This document shows positions 26,655 through 37,863 of a DNA stretch of 64,000 nt, one piece after another (the first letter of the stretch is position 1; each line of letters begins with the position of its first letter). The notes under the pieces were generated by a model. The model had not been told where the DNA came from. It was given only the letters and a program-made list of their open reading frames with translations, and did not search any database. This DNA comes from Cloeon dipterum (taxonomy: Eukaryota > Arthropoda > Insecta > Ephemeroptera > Baetidae): positions 15,924,501 through 15,988,500 of the forward strand of contig NC_088787.1 in NCBI RefSeq assembly GCF_949628265.1, given 5' to 3'. The position numbers and the translations under genes were made by a program.

Positions 26655-28162
26655 ATGCAGAACTGTGCGGCTCTCGTGTTTGTGCTATTTTCCTTCTTGT
26701 TAGCAACAGTGTCTGCTCAAACAGATTCTCCGTTTGTAAGTATTAATTTACTCTCGTTTGTTTTGCACCCTCTGATATTAGGTGTAATCTTCTACACTTT
26801 ATCAATTCCAACAATTAAAACCGCATTATTTGTGGTTCGAGAATTCTTACGTTTTTTTCTCCACTTCACTCTCTGGATTATCATTTTAAATTAAAATTCT
26901 TTTCTGATTTAACCAGGCGTGAGTATTTTGTAAATTTTCTTGAAATAAATGTGGTTATTTCGTCGGCTCTTGAATTTTTTATTTGAAAATTGACTTTTAG
27001 CGATGCGATGAGTTGAGTGCAAAGTTGGACTCCTGCTTGAATAACAATGAGCTGATCTTGAAAGTTTTCAACGAGACGGCCAAGCAACTTGAAAAGCAGT
27101 GCGACGAAAACAAGGAGGCTGCAAAAAAAGAAGTGGAAAAGAAGGAAATGGAAAAGAAAGAAATGCAGATGGAGTTAAATAAGTTGCGCGTTGAGAATGA
27201 AATCACGAAGGCGCAAAATATGCAGTGTGAAAAGGTGAAAACAAAAAGTGCTATCATTTTTGTTCCTTTTCTTAATATCTCTTGGCTTTATTACTAAATT
27301 TACGTTCATGCAAACGCAGGCAAAACAAAATGAGCAAGCGCTGCGAGAGCAGTGTGAAAAAGAAAAACTGGATTGTCAGCTTATGAAAGCGCAGCCAGTT
27401 CTGATACCGTCTTCACCAGAGGTTTTTTGTACATTTCAGCGTTATTTACCCTTCGTTTATACGTTCATTTAATTTTTAGGACTTCTCTGATGTTGTCCAG
27501 GAGCTTAAAAAGTGTGAAAAGAAAGTTGCAGATTTATTGACAGAACGGGTATGCGCTTGTTTAACATCTTTAATTAAAGCGAAAAAAATACATTTTAACG
27601 GTGTTTTAGGTGAAATTGAACACTACCCTTTCCCCGTTAAATGCGTTGCAGCTGATGAATTTGACAACAGGCACCTACTATTACGACAAGAAAAACGTGA
27701 GGAAATTTTTTAAAGAAATTTTGAAAATGATATCTTTAATTGAACAATACAAAATTGCAGCGTTATTCATGGAGAGAGGCTCAGGAACTTTGCAAATCTT
27801 TGGGTTTGCAACTCGCCTCGTTCGAAACGCCCAAAAAACTTTCCACTTTTTGGAATTCCGCTTCGTCGTATGGTTAGTGAGGCAATTTTAAGCTATAAAA
27901 GCATTCATTAATTTTTTTATTGAATGATCATTCAGTTTGGGGCCCATGGACCTCAGGAAGCTACTTTGGGCACCAGCCGGGAGAGTTTCACTGGGGAAAC
28001 GGTCAGAGAATCAGTACAGATATGTGGAGGCTTGGACAGCCCGACGAGTTTGGTGTCGGCAAAGAAAGCTGTGTCTATGTGTATGATGGAGCTCTATACG
28101 ACGAGCCATGTACCGATAAGAACAATGTGATTTGCGAGCAACCCATGTATCAATTTGGTTGA
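26655..28162 (+). CDS. Secreted C-type lectin with coiled-coil stalk, seven exons
   Basis: Exons 26655-26735, 27001-27234, 27320-27421, 27480-27548, 27610-27696, 27761-27872 and 27936-28162 join in phase to 303 codons. Residues 1-22 are a signal peptide (LVFVLFSFLLATVSA). Residues 28 to about 165 are Glu/Lys-rich heptad-like sequence with scattered Cys, a likely coiled coil that would oligomerise the protein. From about 183 to the end is a C-type lectin-like domain: YYYDKKN-RYSWREAQELC at the start, WGNGQRI, a WRLGQPD segment, and the four Cys (LC, SC, PC, IC) of the canonical two disulfides. The QPD tripeptide is the galactose-type variant of the calcium/sugar site; the usual WND is replaced by DKN, so calcium binding is uncertain. 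In insects such lectins act in pathogen recognition or haemolymph aggregation. AATAAA lies at 28392. The start is the first ATG followed by a signal peptide; introns are 58-265 bp. Confidence 0.88.
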
Positions 28163-28977
28163 ATATCAATTCGTTAAAGAAAAAGCAGGTCGATGGTCGA
28201 TGTTAAATATAGGTAGCGGTGACTATTAATTGCTATTTTTAATTCAACTTGAAATTTTTGTAGAGTAAGGGTACATCTAGCATGAATCGGATCTTTCAGG
28301 GAATTTTTTACTGTTTGAAATGATTTATTAATTAGCTTTATTTAAAATGTTATGGATCACAAAATTCCATGCCTATATGCTGACGAGTTCAAATAAACCA
28401 AAATACTAAACTATCATAACCAGTGACTTCAAAGTTTTGTTTAAAACCATTCCCATATTAAAAATATGTATTTTTATAAAATCAAAATTTTTCTCTCATT
28501 ATTCCTCATATCATAAGACGCATGAGTTTAATAGACCAAAAAATAATTGTGAACTACGTGCTATTTTAACGACTCAGGACGAAGCTCTATATTAGTAAGC
28601 GATTTGTTTTATCGTCAGTTTACAAAACAAGCAAAAATTTAATTGCAAATACTGAAAGAAATGAGTAACCTAATCAATTTTTAATTATCAAACAAAATTT
28701 GCAGACATTTTTCCTTTCCTTTTCATAGTTTTTCTCTTATTCTTTTCTCTTCTCGCTGCTCTTTTTGATCTGTTGATGGTTGATATACCCTGAAATTTAA
28801 ATATCTCACAGAATTTTACCCATACCGAGAGAAACACTTTTAAACATGCACCTGTCAAACAGCACAAATGGATCGAAATAACTAAGCCGCCAAGCGTTCT
28901 TCTCATTTTTCTAATCAACGTAAGTTTGCTGTTACCGTACGATTCATACTCTAGTTTCAATATCCGGTAGAGGGACA
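28163..28977. other. Intergenic spacer
   Basis: This spacer contains the lectin 3' UTR with its AATAAA at 28392-28397, then AT-rich sequence without exons up to the ankyrin gene. The minus-strand open frames over 28.7-29.2 kb are shadows of the ankyrin first exon. Confidence 0.5.
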
Positions 28978-31185
28978 ATGACCAACACTGATTGTGAGGC
29001 GAACTATGTGCGTGAACTGCACTTGGCCGCTGCCAAAGGTGATGGCTCCCGCGTGGACAGCCTGCTGAAAGAGCGGCCACACCTGCTCGATGCGGCCAAC
29101 GAGTGGGGCTGGACGCCGCTGATGCAGGCGGCTGCAAGCGGCCACCTCAACCTCGCAGCCACTTTCATCAGTCACGGCGCCGACTTGAATGCCAGCAACA
29201 AACTAGGTTTATTAATAGCAATTTGCAACTAAATTATCAGAGTGCAAAAGACTTTCAAATTTAACAGTATTTTTAACTGTAGAATTTTACAGCTTTCGAA
29301 AAATTACAGCGTTTGAATTACTTACATATCGCAGCATTTTATTTCGCAAAGGAGATTTAAATTTGTGATTCTGTCTTAGGAATGACAATTTTGTGCGTGG
29401 CGGTATCGTCTGGAAAAGAACGCTTGGTTCGTCTTTTATTGGAGCACGGCGCAAACAGCGAGACCTCTGTTATTTCCGCTGTGGTCCACGGACATTCGCA
29501 TCTCCTGGATGAAAACCTCTTCACTAACCAAAACAATGGCACCTTAAAATTATCTGGTCATTTACTAAATTTAAAAATTTCGTACCTAGCCTTAATCTTA
29601 TGATTCATTAGGTTCGTCTAGTTTGCACATGGCAGTGATCGTGCAGTCGCCGGAAATTCTGCACACTTTGATTGTCAGGGGGACTGATCCTAACGTTCGA
29701 GATGAAGCAGGACTAAGTGCTCTTGACTTAGCCGAGAGGATGGCTCAGGCTGGCTTGTTTGGATGTGTTGAAATGGTCACAACGTTAAGACAAATATCAG
29801 GTTAGGTTCAAATCTGCTATAACAACATTTGAATTAAAAATACTCTTCGAAAACTATTTAAAAGTTGATTTTGCTTTGCTCGATCGCCTTGTATTAAACA
29901 TGTAATAATTTATTTGACAAAATGGGAAATATTATCGGCAATTTTTTATAGAAGAACAAACAATAATATTAAATAAATTTCTAGAATGCAAGCTCTCTGT
30001 AGAGTGGTGCGATGGCGTGTTGGAAAGTAGTCGGGATGGTGACTTGAATCGTTTATTGCTTCTGTTGGCCGAGATGAGGAGCAAATGCAGGCAGCAATTT
30101 AATCATTCTCACGCTCAAATCCTATCACAGGCCCTGCTTGCGGCCGCAGAAAATGGACAAGACTTGGTATAAATGTTTTCTACTGTTATCAATTTTATCT
30201 TTAACCATGTTTTCAAGGTAATCGATGTGTTGCTCAAGCATAAACTTAACTTGGATGTTTATGGAGACCAAGGGATGACACCTCTCATGCTCGCAGCTAC
30301 AAATGGGTAAAATAATTTTATTATTCTCTTTTCTGCAACCAACATCTATCTGCTTCATCAACATTAAAAATAATATTATTTATTGAACTCAACTATTGCA
30401 AATTTAAATCAATATAAAGCTTATATTTTCCACCAGAAAATATAAAAAATTATAAGAATTGAATTATATCTTAAAGCTCCTATTCAAAAATTTGATGGCA
30501 AAATTATCATTACAGACATCTGAATGCTGTCGAGCGACTTTTGGCGGCAGGGGCCAACTCTCACTTGAAAAGCTCTGTCTCTGGACACAATTCGTTTGAA
30601 TTGGCCTCGCTGTCAGAAAATGCTCCACCTGAGTTGACACGCCTGCTGGCCAAGCACACCATCAAGAATGCAGATGCACTTACTCCAATGGTCGACCGTC
30701 GACGCATCCAGTGGCCTCTATCACCACAACCTACCACACATCGCCTACTGAAACTACCAAAAAGTGTAAAAAAAATCAAACCATTATCTCGTGGTATCGG
30801 ATTTGTTAAAATTTTATGCCAGCATTTTTCTTTATTAGTGTCTATCTTTCAAGTTATTAAAAATAAATTTCATTTATTTCTTTTTTTAATCGTTTCAGCC
30901 GCACAGAGCGTCTTCCCTGCCAGGTTCGCCCACCTATCAGCGGTCGATTTCAAGTACTACAGGTATGAAATCTCTAAAGCTATATTTCAAATTGATATCA
31001 TACATATCTCGCTATGGATTCTAAATTTCTTCTGAAGAATTTTGGAAGCTAAAATTTAAGTTCATATTATACAGAATTATATTTTAATAGCTCTCTCTCC
31101 ATTTAATATTATTTCAGAAGACGACGGATCGCGCACACCTAAAAAGATCAAGCGATTCTTGTCTTGCATGACAAATATGAAGTGA
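28978..31185 (+). CDS. Ankyrin-repeat protein, eight exons
   Basis: Exons 28978-29206, 29380-29556, 29612-29800, 29985-30166, 30218-30306, 30516-30765, 30899-30962 and 31118-31185 join in phase to 415 residues. Early residues hold ankyrin repeats with canonical signatures (ELHLAAAKGD, GWTPLMQAAASGHLNLAATF, LLLEHGAN, SLHMAV, DPNVRDEAGLSALDLA). A charged non-ankyrin insert follows (about residues 200-255), then a second block (GMTPLMLAATNGHLNAVERL). The tail is basic and Ser/Pro-rich (RRRIQWPLSPQP, PKKIKRFLSC) and could be regulatory or nuclear. There is no signal peptide or membrane segment, so it is an intracellular scaffold. Boundaries are clean except the donor of exon 2 (gtcatt), which is weak but the only one that keeps the frame. 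I cannot assign an orthologue; proteins of the ANKS/ANKRD type are possible. Confidence 0.82.
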
Positions 31186-31741
31186 AGGTGTTGTGACGTA
31201 ACATTACGAAAGTACAGTTTATGTTCCATAATTATATGATAAGCGTTGAAATTCAGTTTTAAAATTTATTTTATCATTCTACTCTTTAATATAAATATGA
31301 TTGCAGAGTTTAGCATTACAATATCGGTTTTAACTGACAATATTTGAGCAAGCAAGAGAGTTGTGCGTGTATATTTCTACATTGGTGCAAGCATTGTTTA
31401 ATTTATTAAATTAATTCTAACAATTCTAATTTTGTCTTTTTAAGAATTGTGTTAGTTCTATATAAGCCTGAGCTCCAATTTTTCAATAACAGTTACACCA
31501 TAAATTTCGAAATGTTTTAATTAATCTGTGAAACGTTTTTATGAAGCGAGAAAAATACAGAAAAAATATAGAAATCAACTCTTTATCTCAATTTTTAATT
31601 AATTATGGTGAATTTTTGGAACATCCTATGTTTTTAATCATTCATAAAAATACCCCTGTACACGGATTCTCAATAGGAGATGAAAATAACAATAAATAAA
31701 AAATCTAATTGTGTATAGCGCCGAAAGGGTGAAGCGCGTTG

Positions 31742-31757
31742 TACCGCCACCTGTGCG
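31742..31757 (-). promoter_or_regulatory. CTCF-like motif near left edge of peptide array
   Basis: On the minus strand the sequence reads CGCACAGGTGGCGGTA, containing the AGGTGGCG core typical of insect and vertebrate CTCF sites. A second AGGTGGCAG lies at 56901-56915. One short motif cannot establish binding; listed because it falls between the ankyrin gene and the tandem peptide array. Confidence 0.2.
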
Positions 31758-31929
31758 ATTCACTCGAACTTCTTGAGGAAGGAAATATTTGGTTTGTGTG
31801 TGGATGCGGCCTTGAGGACACAAGCAATGAGTAGTGATATAGAAAACACCAAAATAACAAACAAGTGGAACTTTTTATTTTATTTTTTTATTTTAAGTGA
31901 CAAAGTTTCTTAACAAGGGCAAGAAACAA

Positions 31930-33181
31930 TGTTACTGCACCCAGAGACCGAAAAGTGTAATCGAAGCGAGGAACCATATTGTCAATACTACGCAGTGAAT
32001 ATCAAAGGGATGAAAAGCCAGAGCCAACATGGTAACATTTTAATGCGAAAAAAGATATTTAAATTATTTGATCGCTAATTTTTTCATCAAGTAATTTTAA
32101 AAAAAACTTTTAAAATAATTTTGATTTAAATTTAAATTTAAAACAAAACAGCGCTGGAGTTGTTATCACATATATTATAGTATTTATTTCATAAGAGATT
32201 TTGCAATATCTAAATTATTATTATTAAAAATTGTTCAAGCAATAGATTTCTCATTTTTATGTCATTTCAGATGTGTGTGCTGTGCCGTAACTGCGTGGAG
32301 GAAGATCACAGTTTTCGAGTTATTTCCTTTGATAAAAAAAAACTACAATAAGGGCCTCGCTAAATACAGGAAGACATTTGGCTCTGTCTGCGAGTACCGT
32401 CTGCTGCTTGGGTTGCATCTAGAGCGCACAGTTGTTAGCTGAGGGATCAAATGACGATATTTAAGACTGGGGTGGTCAAGCCTGGACAGCCTGAAAACCC
32501 ATTTAGACCAATATGAGCCGAATTCAAAAGATGATCCTACCAATCTGGATATTCCTCTCTTAATGATGACGATGACACTATATGTACTGCTATTAGCTTA
32601 AAAGAAAACGATTCCGATAGCAGCTCTGAAATAGATGACGAAAGTTAAGAAGGTCCAATCGTTTGGCAGGATGAAGATAAATTAATTTTACATCAAGAGC
32701 AAGCCTGCCTGAAATTAAGTCATGCTCAGTCAGTCCTATAAATTTTGCCTGAGAATGGATCAGGCTTGAACTAGAAAGAACAAAGTGTGTCACAGCATCA
32801 TTGGAAAGATGAGCATTTGGCCAAAAGCAGATGCCTCCTATCCAGTTTAATTGCAAAATCTGCAAGTATGACCAATTTACAAATTTAATTAGACGCATGA
32901 AGCTTAATCCATTTTAAATCGCAGCAACATAATATGTTTTAATTTCAGAGATCTTTGCGACGGCGCCTGAAAAAGTGCATCAAGACAAACCCTGTATGCA
33001 AATACAGCTTGAAGAGCTTGTTTGGAACCATGAAGAACTACTAGATATTCACTGCAACTATTATTACCACTTTGATGAATTACAGGTTGCTAAAATGAAA
33101 TTGACCTGTAATATCTTCACTTGGCTTCAAGCCATGCGAATTAATATAAGATTTGGTATATGCTCAAAAAGTGCAAATTAA
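31930..33181 (+). pseudogene. Decayed coding region, family unknown
   Basis: Several short segments look once-coding but are broken. 31930-32029 opens with ATG and ends at a donor-like site. A segment after the acceptor at 32270 has a Cys-rich start (MCVLCRNCVEEDHSFRVIS). From about 32390 to 32890 two frames alternate, with a frame change near 32558: SLKTHLDQYEPNSKDD in one frame continues as SLNDDDDTICTAISLKENDS, then DSSSEIDDES, in another, with in-frame stops. An exon-like stretch follows at 32950-33080. The acidic, Ser/Asp-rich composition and clustered stops suggest a pseudogene or degraded transposon ORF. The intact alternative, many tiny exons, is less likely. Confidence 0.35.
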
Positions 33182-33552
33182 AGTTTCCTACAATATTCAA
33201 GTTTAATGCGCTCACATGCGCTTGATAATTATATATTCTTGATCTCAAATTGAGTATGTACTGCACAGAAGTGAATCGCAGCATGTTCCTTTATATAAGC
33301 TTAGCTTTGTAAGGCAAATAATGACATTCGCAATGCTAAGAAATATCGAGATTTGCAATTTTAAGTGTAAATTTAAACTCGGGAATAAAAATGAATTAAA
33401 AGACGAAATTTTATCCAGGATACTTGAATATCATTTATTTCATTCAGCAGTTTGAAATAGAAGTACAATTTTTTGTAAAGCCCAGCAATTTTTTACAGGT
33501 GTCACCGAAATCGTCGGCCAATGATTTAAATCTGTGTGTTGGTCCAAATCAT

Positions 33553-33765
33553 TTAATGTGTGGGTCTGCAAATTCCAGATCTACGATCAAAAACATGCCC
33601 AATTTTGCAAGCAGACCTGAATCGTCCGTCAGCCATCTTTCCTCCATATCTTTTGATCTGCCGCATCCATGACGGTGTGGTCTCTTTGGGCTGATTGTGA
33701 GCACTTCCAGCACATATGACGATTATCACAATCAGCAGTACCAAAAGAAATGGCTTCACGTTCAT
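33553..33765 (-). CDS. Secreted one-loop secapin-like peptide, 70 aa
   Basis: Single coding exon. Residues 1-22 form a signal peptide (FLLVLLIVIIVICAGSA). The mature part is basic and polar (KRYGGKMADGRFR) and ends in one disulfide-loop module, CKIGHVFDRRSGIC, followed by RPTH. The C-x-x-G-x-V-F-D-x-R spacing matches the other members of the array. The start is the first ATG directly before the signal peptide. AATAAA on this strand lies at 33434-33439. This is the leftmost member of the minus-strand array. Confidence 0.8.
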   Translation of the reverse strand: MNVKPFLLVLLIVIIVICAGSAHNQPKETTPSWMRQIKRYGGKMADGRFRSACKIGHVFDRRSGICRPTH

Positions 33766-34178
33766 GTTTGTTTAGTCACGTCTCAATATGTGTTTCATTA
33801 GTTACGAACTGTAAGTTTAAATTTGCGTGGATGTGGCTTTGTAAATGGTTTCATTTAACTCAGGATGTTTGGTTAATTTAATCGGTACTCACTTCCTCTA
33901 AATGTTTCTCCTTTCTCCTTTATGTGTTCCCCACACGAGAATTGTAAATTTTGAATTTTTAACAAGAGTCGCCTTAGAAACAATTTAAAATTTTCAGTTT
34001 TGGAACAAAATTCATGCTTTTACAGTCCACAAACTAAATAAATTTAACAGTGACCAAGTAGAAAATGAATAAATTTCAGTACATTTTAAGTCCATTTTAT
34101 TTAAAAGTAACAAATAACAGTCCAAGATTCTAAACCATTATATTGGCTTAAGAACGTTCAATAATATTTAAAATTACG

Positions 34179-34811
34179 CTAGTATTTTGAGTCTTCAATG
34201 ATCAGGTTGAATGATGTTTTATTCCACCTGTTCTTCACAGTCCTAATTACCAACGAGTTGAGGTCAATTGCCTCCTTCCGCAAGTTTTGCTCTGTAATTA
34301 AAAGGTTTGATAAATACTTTATTCTTTTGCCTCAAAGAGAATGTTCTCTGAGGATGTTCTAATGATGAAATAGTATGTATTGAAAATTTTAAAAATAAAA
34401 TTATATACAGTACCATCCGTATTTTTAAAACAATTTGTCTCGTGCTTAACTGGTCACTGAAATTTTTAAAATTTAAAACACATACTGTGCTATAAGAACA
34501 AAATAGCTGAAAGGTTCAATAGTAAATTATTTACAAACAAATTATTGTGAGTTACCCAAATTGGGAAGCTGGCATGTTCCTGCGATCTCCACCAACGGCT
34601 TGCGGCAAATGATCCTTACGTCTGGGCGCTGTGCCGCTCTCCTCAGTCCTTTCTCTACCCTCACTGGAGCCACCCCTGCAGCATCCCCCTCCTTTACGAA
34701 GGGCTGCTGTCTGCAGTTGAGGAAAAGGCAGGCTGAGTTGAGGAGAGCGGCCGCGGCGAGCACCAGGCCCACCAGCAGCAGGCACACCTGCGCTTGAGTT
34801 GCCTGGCCCAT
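34179..34811 (-). CDS. Secreted or membrane-anchored peptide with single Cys loop, two exons
   Basis: Exon 1 is 34811-34556 and exon 2 is 34291-34179, joined by a phase-1 intron, giving 122 residues. Residues 10-31 are hydrophobic (VCLLLVGLVLAAAALLNSA), a signal peptide or anchor. The middle is basic and includes a short loop, ICRKPLVEIAGTC, with the x-G-x-C ending seen in some array members but without the Pro-x-Gly. Exon 2 encodes a Lys/Asn-rich tail ending DSKY. Exon 1 is markedly GC-richer than its neighbours. The donor (gtaact) is non-optimal, but the second exon has a good acceptor, an open frame in the right phase and an AATAAA at 34096. A read-through form would stop at 34542. A divergent member of the array or an unrelated neighbour. 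Confidence 0.6.
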
Positions 34812-35462
34812 CTGTGCGGGCAGACTGGCGCTGAACCCTGAAGCGGCAGACTGCTCTTCATCTTCGGCAGAACTGGTTTAATGACCTTCACTTGGCTGCC
34901 GGAACTAGATAATTATACGCTTATCCCCAATCCTTTCCTTAACACAAACATAGAGATGAAATTTACACAATATATTTTTCCAAATGTAAAACTGTATATT
35001 TAGGAATTTTAGTAGGAACAAATGCAAAAATGTTCGAGAAAATGATGGATTTCGTTTCATTATATTTAACAATTTATTTTGATAAAATCGCATACAAGAT
35101 TCAATTATTAAAATAGCTGGCATACCTCACAGTTAGTTTAATTTATGCGAATCCTTAATTTAATGAATGAATGAATTATCCTCACTCATAAATTTAATAA
35201 AGTTTCTTATTTTTCCTACACAATTAATTTTCTAATTATGAAAAGGTAAAGGGAAGAAATAGCAAAACTCCCTATTTGTGTCTAGATTTATTAAGCATCA
35301 TATTTTTATTTTCAAACTGGAGCAAAAAATTGAAGTTATCAACAAATACCAAAACAAGAATAATGCATTTTTACAATTCTCGTTATGGAAAAAACTAGAT
35401 AGATAAAACCATGATCGTATTTATCTAAATTTTCTTCTTTCTCCTAGAAATACAATTTTATT
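34812..35462. other. Intergenic spacer
   Basis: AT-rich; no exon seen. The poly(A) signal of the next minus-strand gene lies at 35457-35462. Confidence 0.5.
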
Positions 35463-35466
35463 CGGC

Positions 35467-36255
35467 CTATAGCTCGTCACCTGAAATCAAGTAAGATACA
35501 TTTATAAACATTTTTAACACATTTATTAATAAAAAAATCTCTGTACCTTGGGATCCTACAACAGGTCTACAAGTGTTCAAATGTGGGATCAATACCTGCC
35601 CCTCGGGACAATCTCTGATTGGAATATCACCTATCGACTCAGGAGAAACCTCTATTACATCCATTCCTAAAATTTAAAAATCTTGTTTAAAGTACAACAC
35701 AAATCATGTAACTCTACGCCATATTGTGAACTTTTGAATTAGAAAATTTACGAATGTTTTTGTTACAGTTATCTAGACTGTCACACAGATTTTTGTAGAT
35801 TAATTTCATGTCTTATGAAAAGTAAAATCACTGAATTTTTGAAATACATGAAAAGCTTTTCATGGAAAAATCAGCATAAGGTTGAATAATTACATGTACC
35901 TAGTCTGCTTGCTATTTGTTGCACGCATCCGTTTGACTCCTCATTAAAAATTTGTCCTTCTGGACAATTTTGTGTGACCTCTGCATGTTTAATATTGCTT
36001 GATGAGCTTTCTCCTTCAAATGTAAATAACACGGGTAAAAATTGGAAATGATAAATTCAAAATTATCAGCTTACCGTCGTCTTCAGTTATAACTCGACAT
36101 GTTTTTGACCTGGGGTCAAATACTTGGCCAGTAGGGCATGCTGGCGGATCTGAAACACTAAGAGGAACGTTTTCTGCGTTGGGAGCGCCTGGTATCAATA
36201 ACTGCCCTAAAACGGTGGCGAGAAAAAGGAAAAAGGAAGCAGTGGACGAACACAT
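35467..36255 (-). CDS. Secreted three-loop secapin-like protein, four exons
   Basis: Exons 36255-36075, 36013-35900, 35666-35547 and 35480-35467, all joined in phase 1, give 142 residues. Exon 1 encodes a signal peptide (STASFFLFLATVLG) and loop 1, CPTGQVFDPRSKTC. Exon 2 carries loop 2, CPEGQIFNEESNGC. Exon 3 carries loop 3, CPEGQVLIPHLNTC. The last exon supplies only 14 coding bases, ending the protein ...SQGDEL. The start is the ATG at 36255; upstream in-frame residues derive from a non-ATG extension. AATAAA (35457-35462) lies only 5 bp past the stop. Each loop is on its own exon, so loop number could change by exon duplication. The final DEL is reminiscent of ER-retention tetrapeptides, though GDEL is not the standard form. 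Confidence 0.82.
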
Positions 36256-36735
36256 TGCTTTCAATAAACTGGGACAGAGAAGTTTGAGAAAGGAAGCTCT
36301 TTTAACCAAAATGGTTTACAAAGAAGGGAAAGGATGTGTTTATCAAACCATGTTAAATATTTTTAACTTTTATTACCACATCATATGTTTCAATGGGAGA
36401 AACCAATTTTTACTTTATTTTTTCCTCCTCACCTAAAGAAAATTATTATTTTTTATCAGTTTAACACGTGATATTAATAAAAGTAGATATTTTTATTGCC
36501 ATTAAAGTTTTTCAATAATCTAGGCTATTCTTTTTAAGTTTATGCAATTTTTCGCGAGAGAAAGTATTTTAAAATCGCATTTTTATTTAAAAATATAAAT
36601 TTTTCACTTTTATAATAAATGTTTATTTGGGGCTGTGAGAGCAATTAAATCAAACAAATCCTCTCCGAGAAAGCAGAATGGTATTTTATTTGCTCTAATG
36701 ACATGTCCCAGGTGCGGTGTGCTCAAATAAATAGC

Positions 36736-37011
36736 TTATTTACTAATTTTGTACCGGATGCCCTGAAAAAGAAAAAAATGGAGTATTTTATGCAGGCTGT
36801 TTGTTGTCTTCTTACAATCCAAGATTTTGCGACACTTGCCAAGCATGTCGATTCGATAGCCGCGGTCCTCACACTCCATCCGATAATGAGCCTTTTCAAA
36901 ATCTCTGTAGGTACCCCATCCAAATCTGAAAACTGGTGCGAAAATTGGTTCCCCTTGGCATTGCAGCAGCAAGAGCGAAAACAAAACAAGATAAGGAGTA
37001 ACCGTGGCCAT
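36736..37011 (-). CDS. Secreted small Cys-containing peptide, 91 aa
   Basis: An ATG-initiated frame with a clear signal peptide (PYLVLFSLLLLQCQG). The mature part has an aromatic segment (FRFGWGTYRDFEKAHYRM) followed by CEDRGYRIDMLGKCRKILDC: one C-x12-C loop with Gly and an aromatic at family-like positions, plus a third Cys. A tract resembling a splice acceptor (ttttttctttttcag) lies inside the frame near residue 80, so the C-terminal tail could come from a different exon arrangement, but I see no matching donor. A divergent member of the array. Confidence 0.6.
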   Translation of the reverse strand: MATVTPYLVLFSLLLLQCQGEPIFAPVFRFGWGTYRDFEKAHYRMECEDRGYRIDMLGKCRKILDCKKTTNSLHKILHFFLFQGIRYKISK

Positions 37012-37550
37012 TATAACAGCAACACTGTCTTCTCTCTAAAATTGAAGTGAAAACAAAGTGAATCACAAGCAGGAAGGGCGCTGGCTGTATAATAAGCTAT
37101 AGCTTTTTAAAGCTCTTGAATTCCAGTGTATAAGAGTTTTCTTATGATTTGTCTTTGATAATTTCTTATTATTGCTTATTGAGTGTCTATCAAGTCATAA
37201 AATGATAGTGATATGAAAATTTATCAATAAAATTGATATTACTTTGTTAATTATATATTCGCAATTTTAAGCATCAATTTTCTCGGTCAGCATCTTAAAA
37301 AAATACTATAATACATTTATGTTTAAACTAAATAATATCCTCATTATGTTACACAAAAAGGAAATCCTGACCGACGTTGAAAGGGAGAAGAGGAAGGGAT
37401 ATGTGTTAATTGAAAAGGGCTAACTTGACTAATATGCTCAATTTATTTCATCGTTTAAAAAAGTAACATGCTGAATACCACCACTCTTGCTTTGTGCTAA
37501 AAACGACTGTCGGTTATAGTTCGCTGCGCTCTGGAAAAATAAAATAAATG
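37012..37550. other. Intergenic spacer
   Basis: No exon. It carries AATAAA on the minus strand (37442-37447), serving the next gene. Confidence 0.5.
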
Positions 37551-37863
37551 TTACTTAACACCAAATGTAAATATCTTTGTTCCTATACTTTTCTTTGTTT
37601 GATGGATTTTGCGGCATTTTTTCGACCTCTTGTCATAGTATTCGTTTTTACCGCACAGGGACCGGTCAGGTGCAGTTCCAACTAACAAAATCGTTTTGAC
37701 CAGCGTTTGTTTATAACTTTAAATGTCGAAAGTTACCTGGGTCGACTTCGAATTTCAAATTTCCATCGTCCTCTTCACTGGATGAGTAAGGTTGGCCCAA
37801 GGAAAGAACTGCCATAGTGCCAATGAAAATGAATAAGTATATGAAAAAATGCTTGAAAATCAT
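37551..37863 (-). CDS. Secreted one-loop secapin-like peptide, two exons
   Basis: Exon 1 (37863-37737) encodes a signal peptide (FFIYLFIFIGTMAVLSLG) and an acidic linker (SSSEEDDGNLKFEVDP). Exon 2 (37681-37551), joined in phase 1 across a 55-bp intron, encodes loop CGKNEYYDKRSKKC and a long basic tail (RKIHQTKKSIGTKIF). The product is 85 residues. The loop has Asn where most members have Gly, with an aromatic pair and D-K-R-S in family positions. The acidic linker plus basic loop domain suggests a propeptide and a cationic mature peptide. AATAAA is at 37442-37447. Confidence 0.75.

Noticed and set aside
26997-27257. Minus-strand Phe/Ser-rich frame
   Set aside because: Antisense shadow of the Glu/Lys-rich coiled-coil exon of the lectin gene.
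31638-31823. CPQG-like start on the minus strand resembling the peptide loop
   Set aside because: No signal peptide in frame, no second Cys within loop distance and no usable start codon.
37500-37551. Possible extra intron after the 37.6-kb gene (gtaaca...ttccag)
   Set aside because: The interval would be only 24 bp, too short for a functional intron; the TAA at 37551 is taken as the stop.
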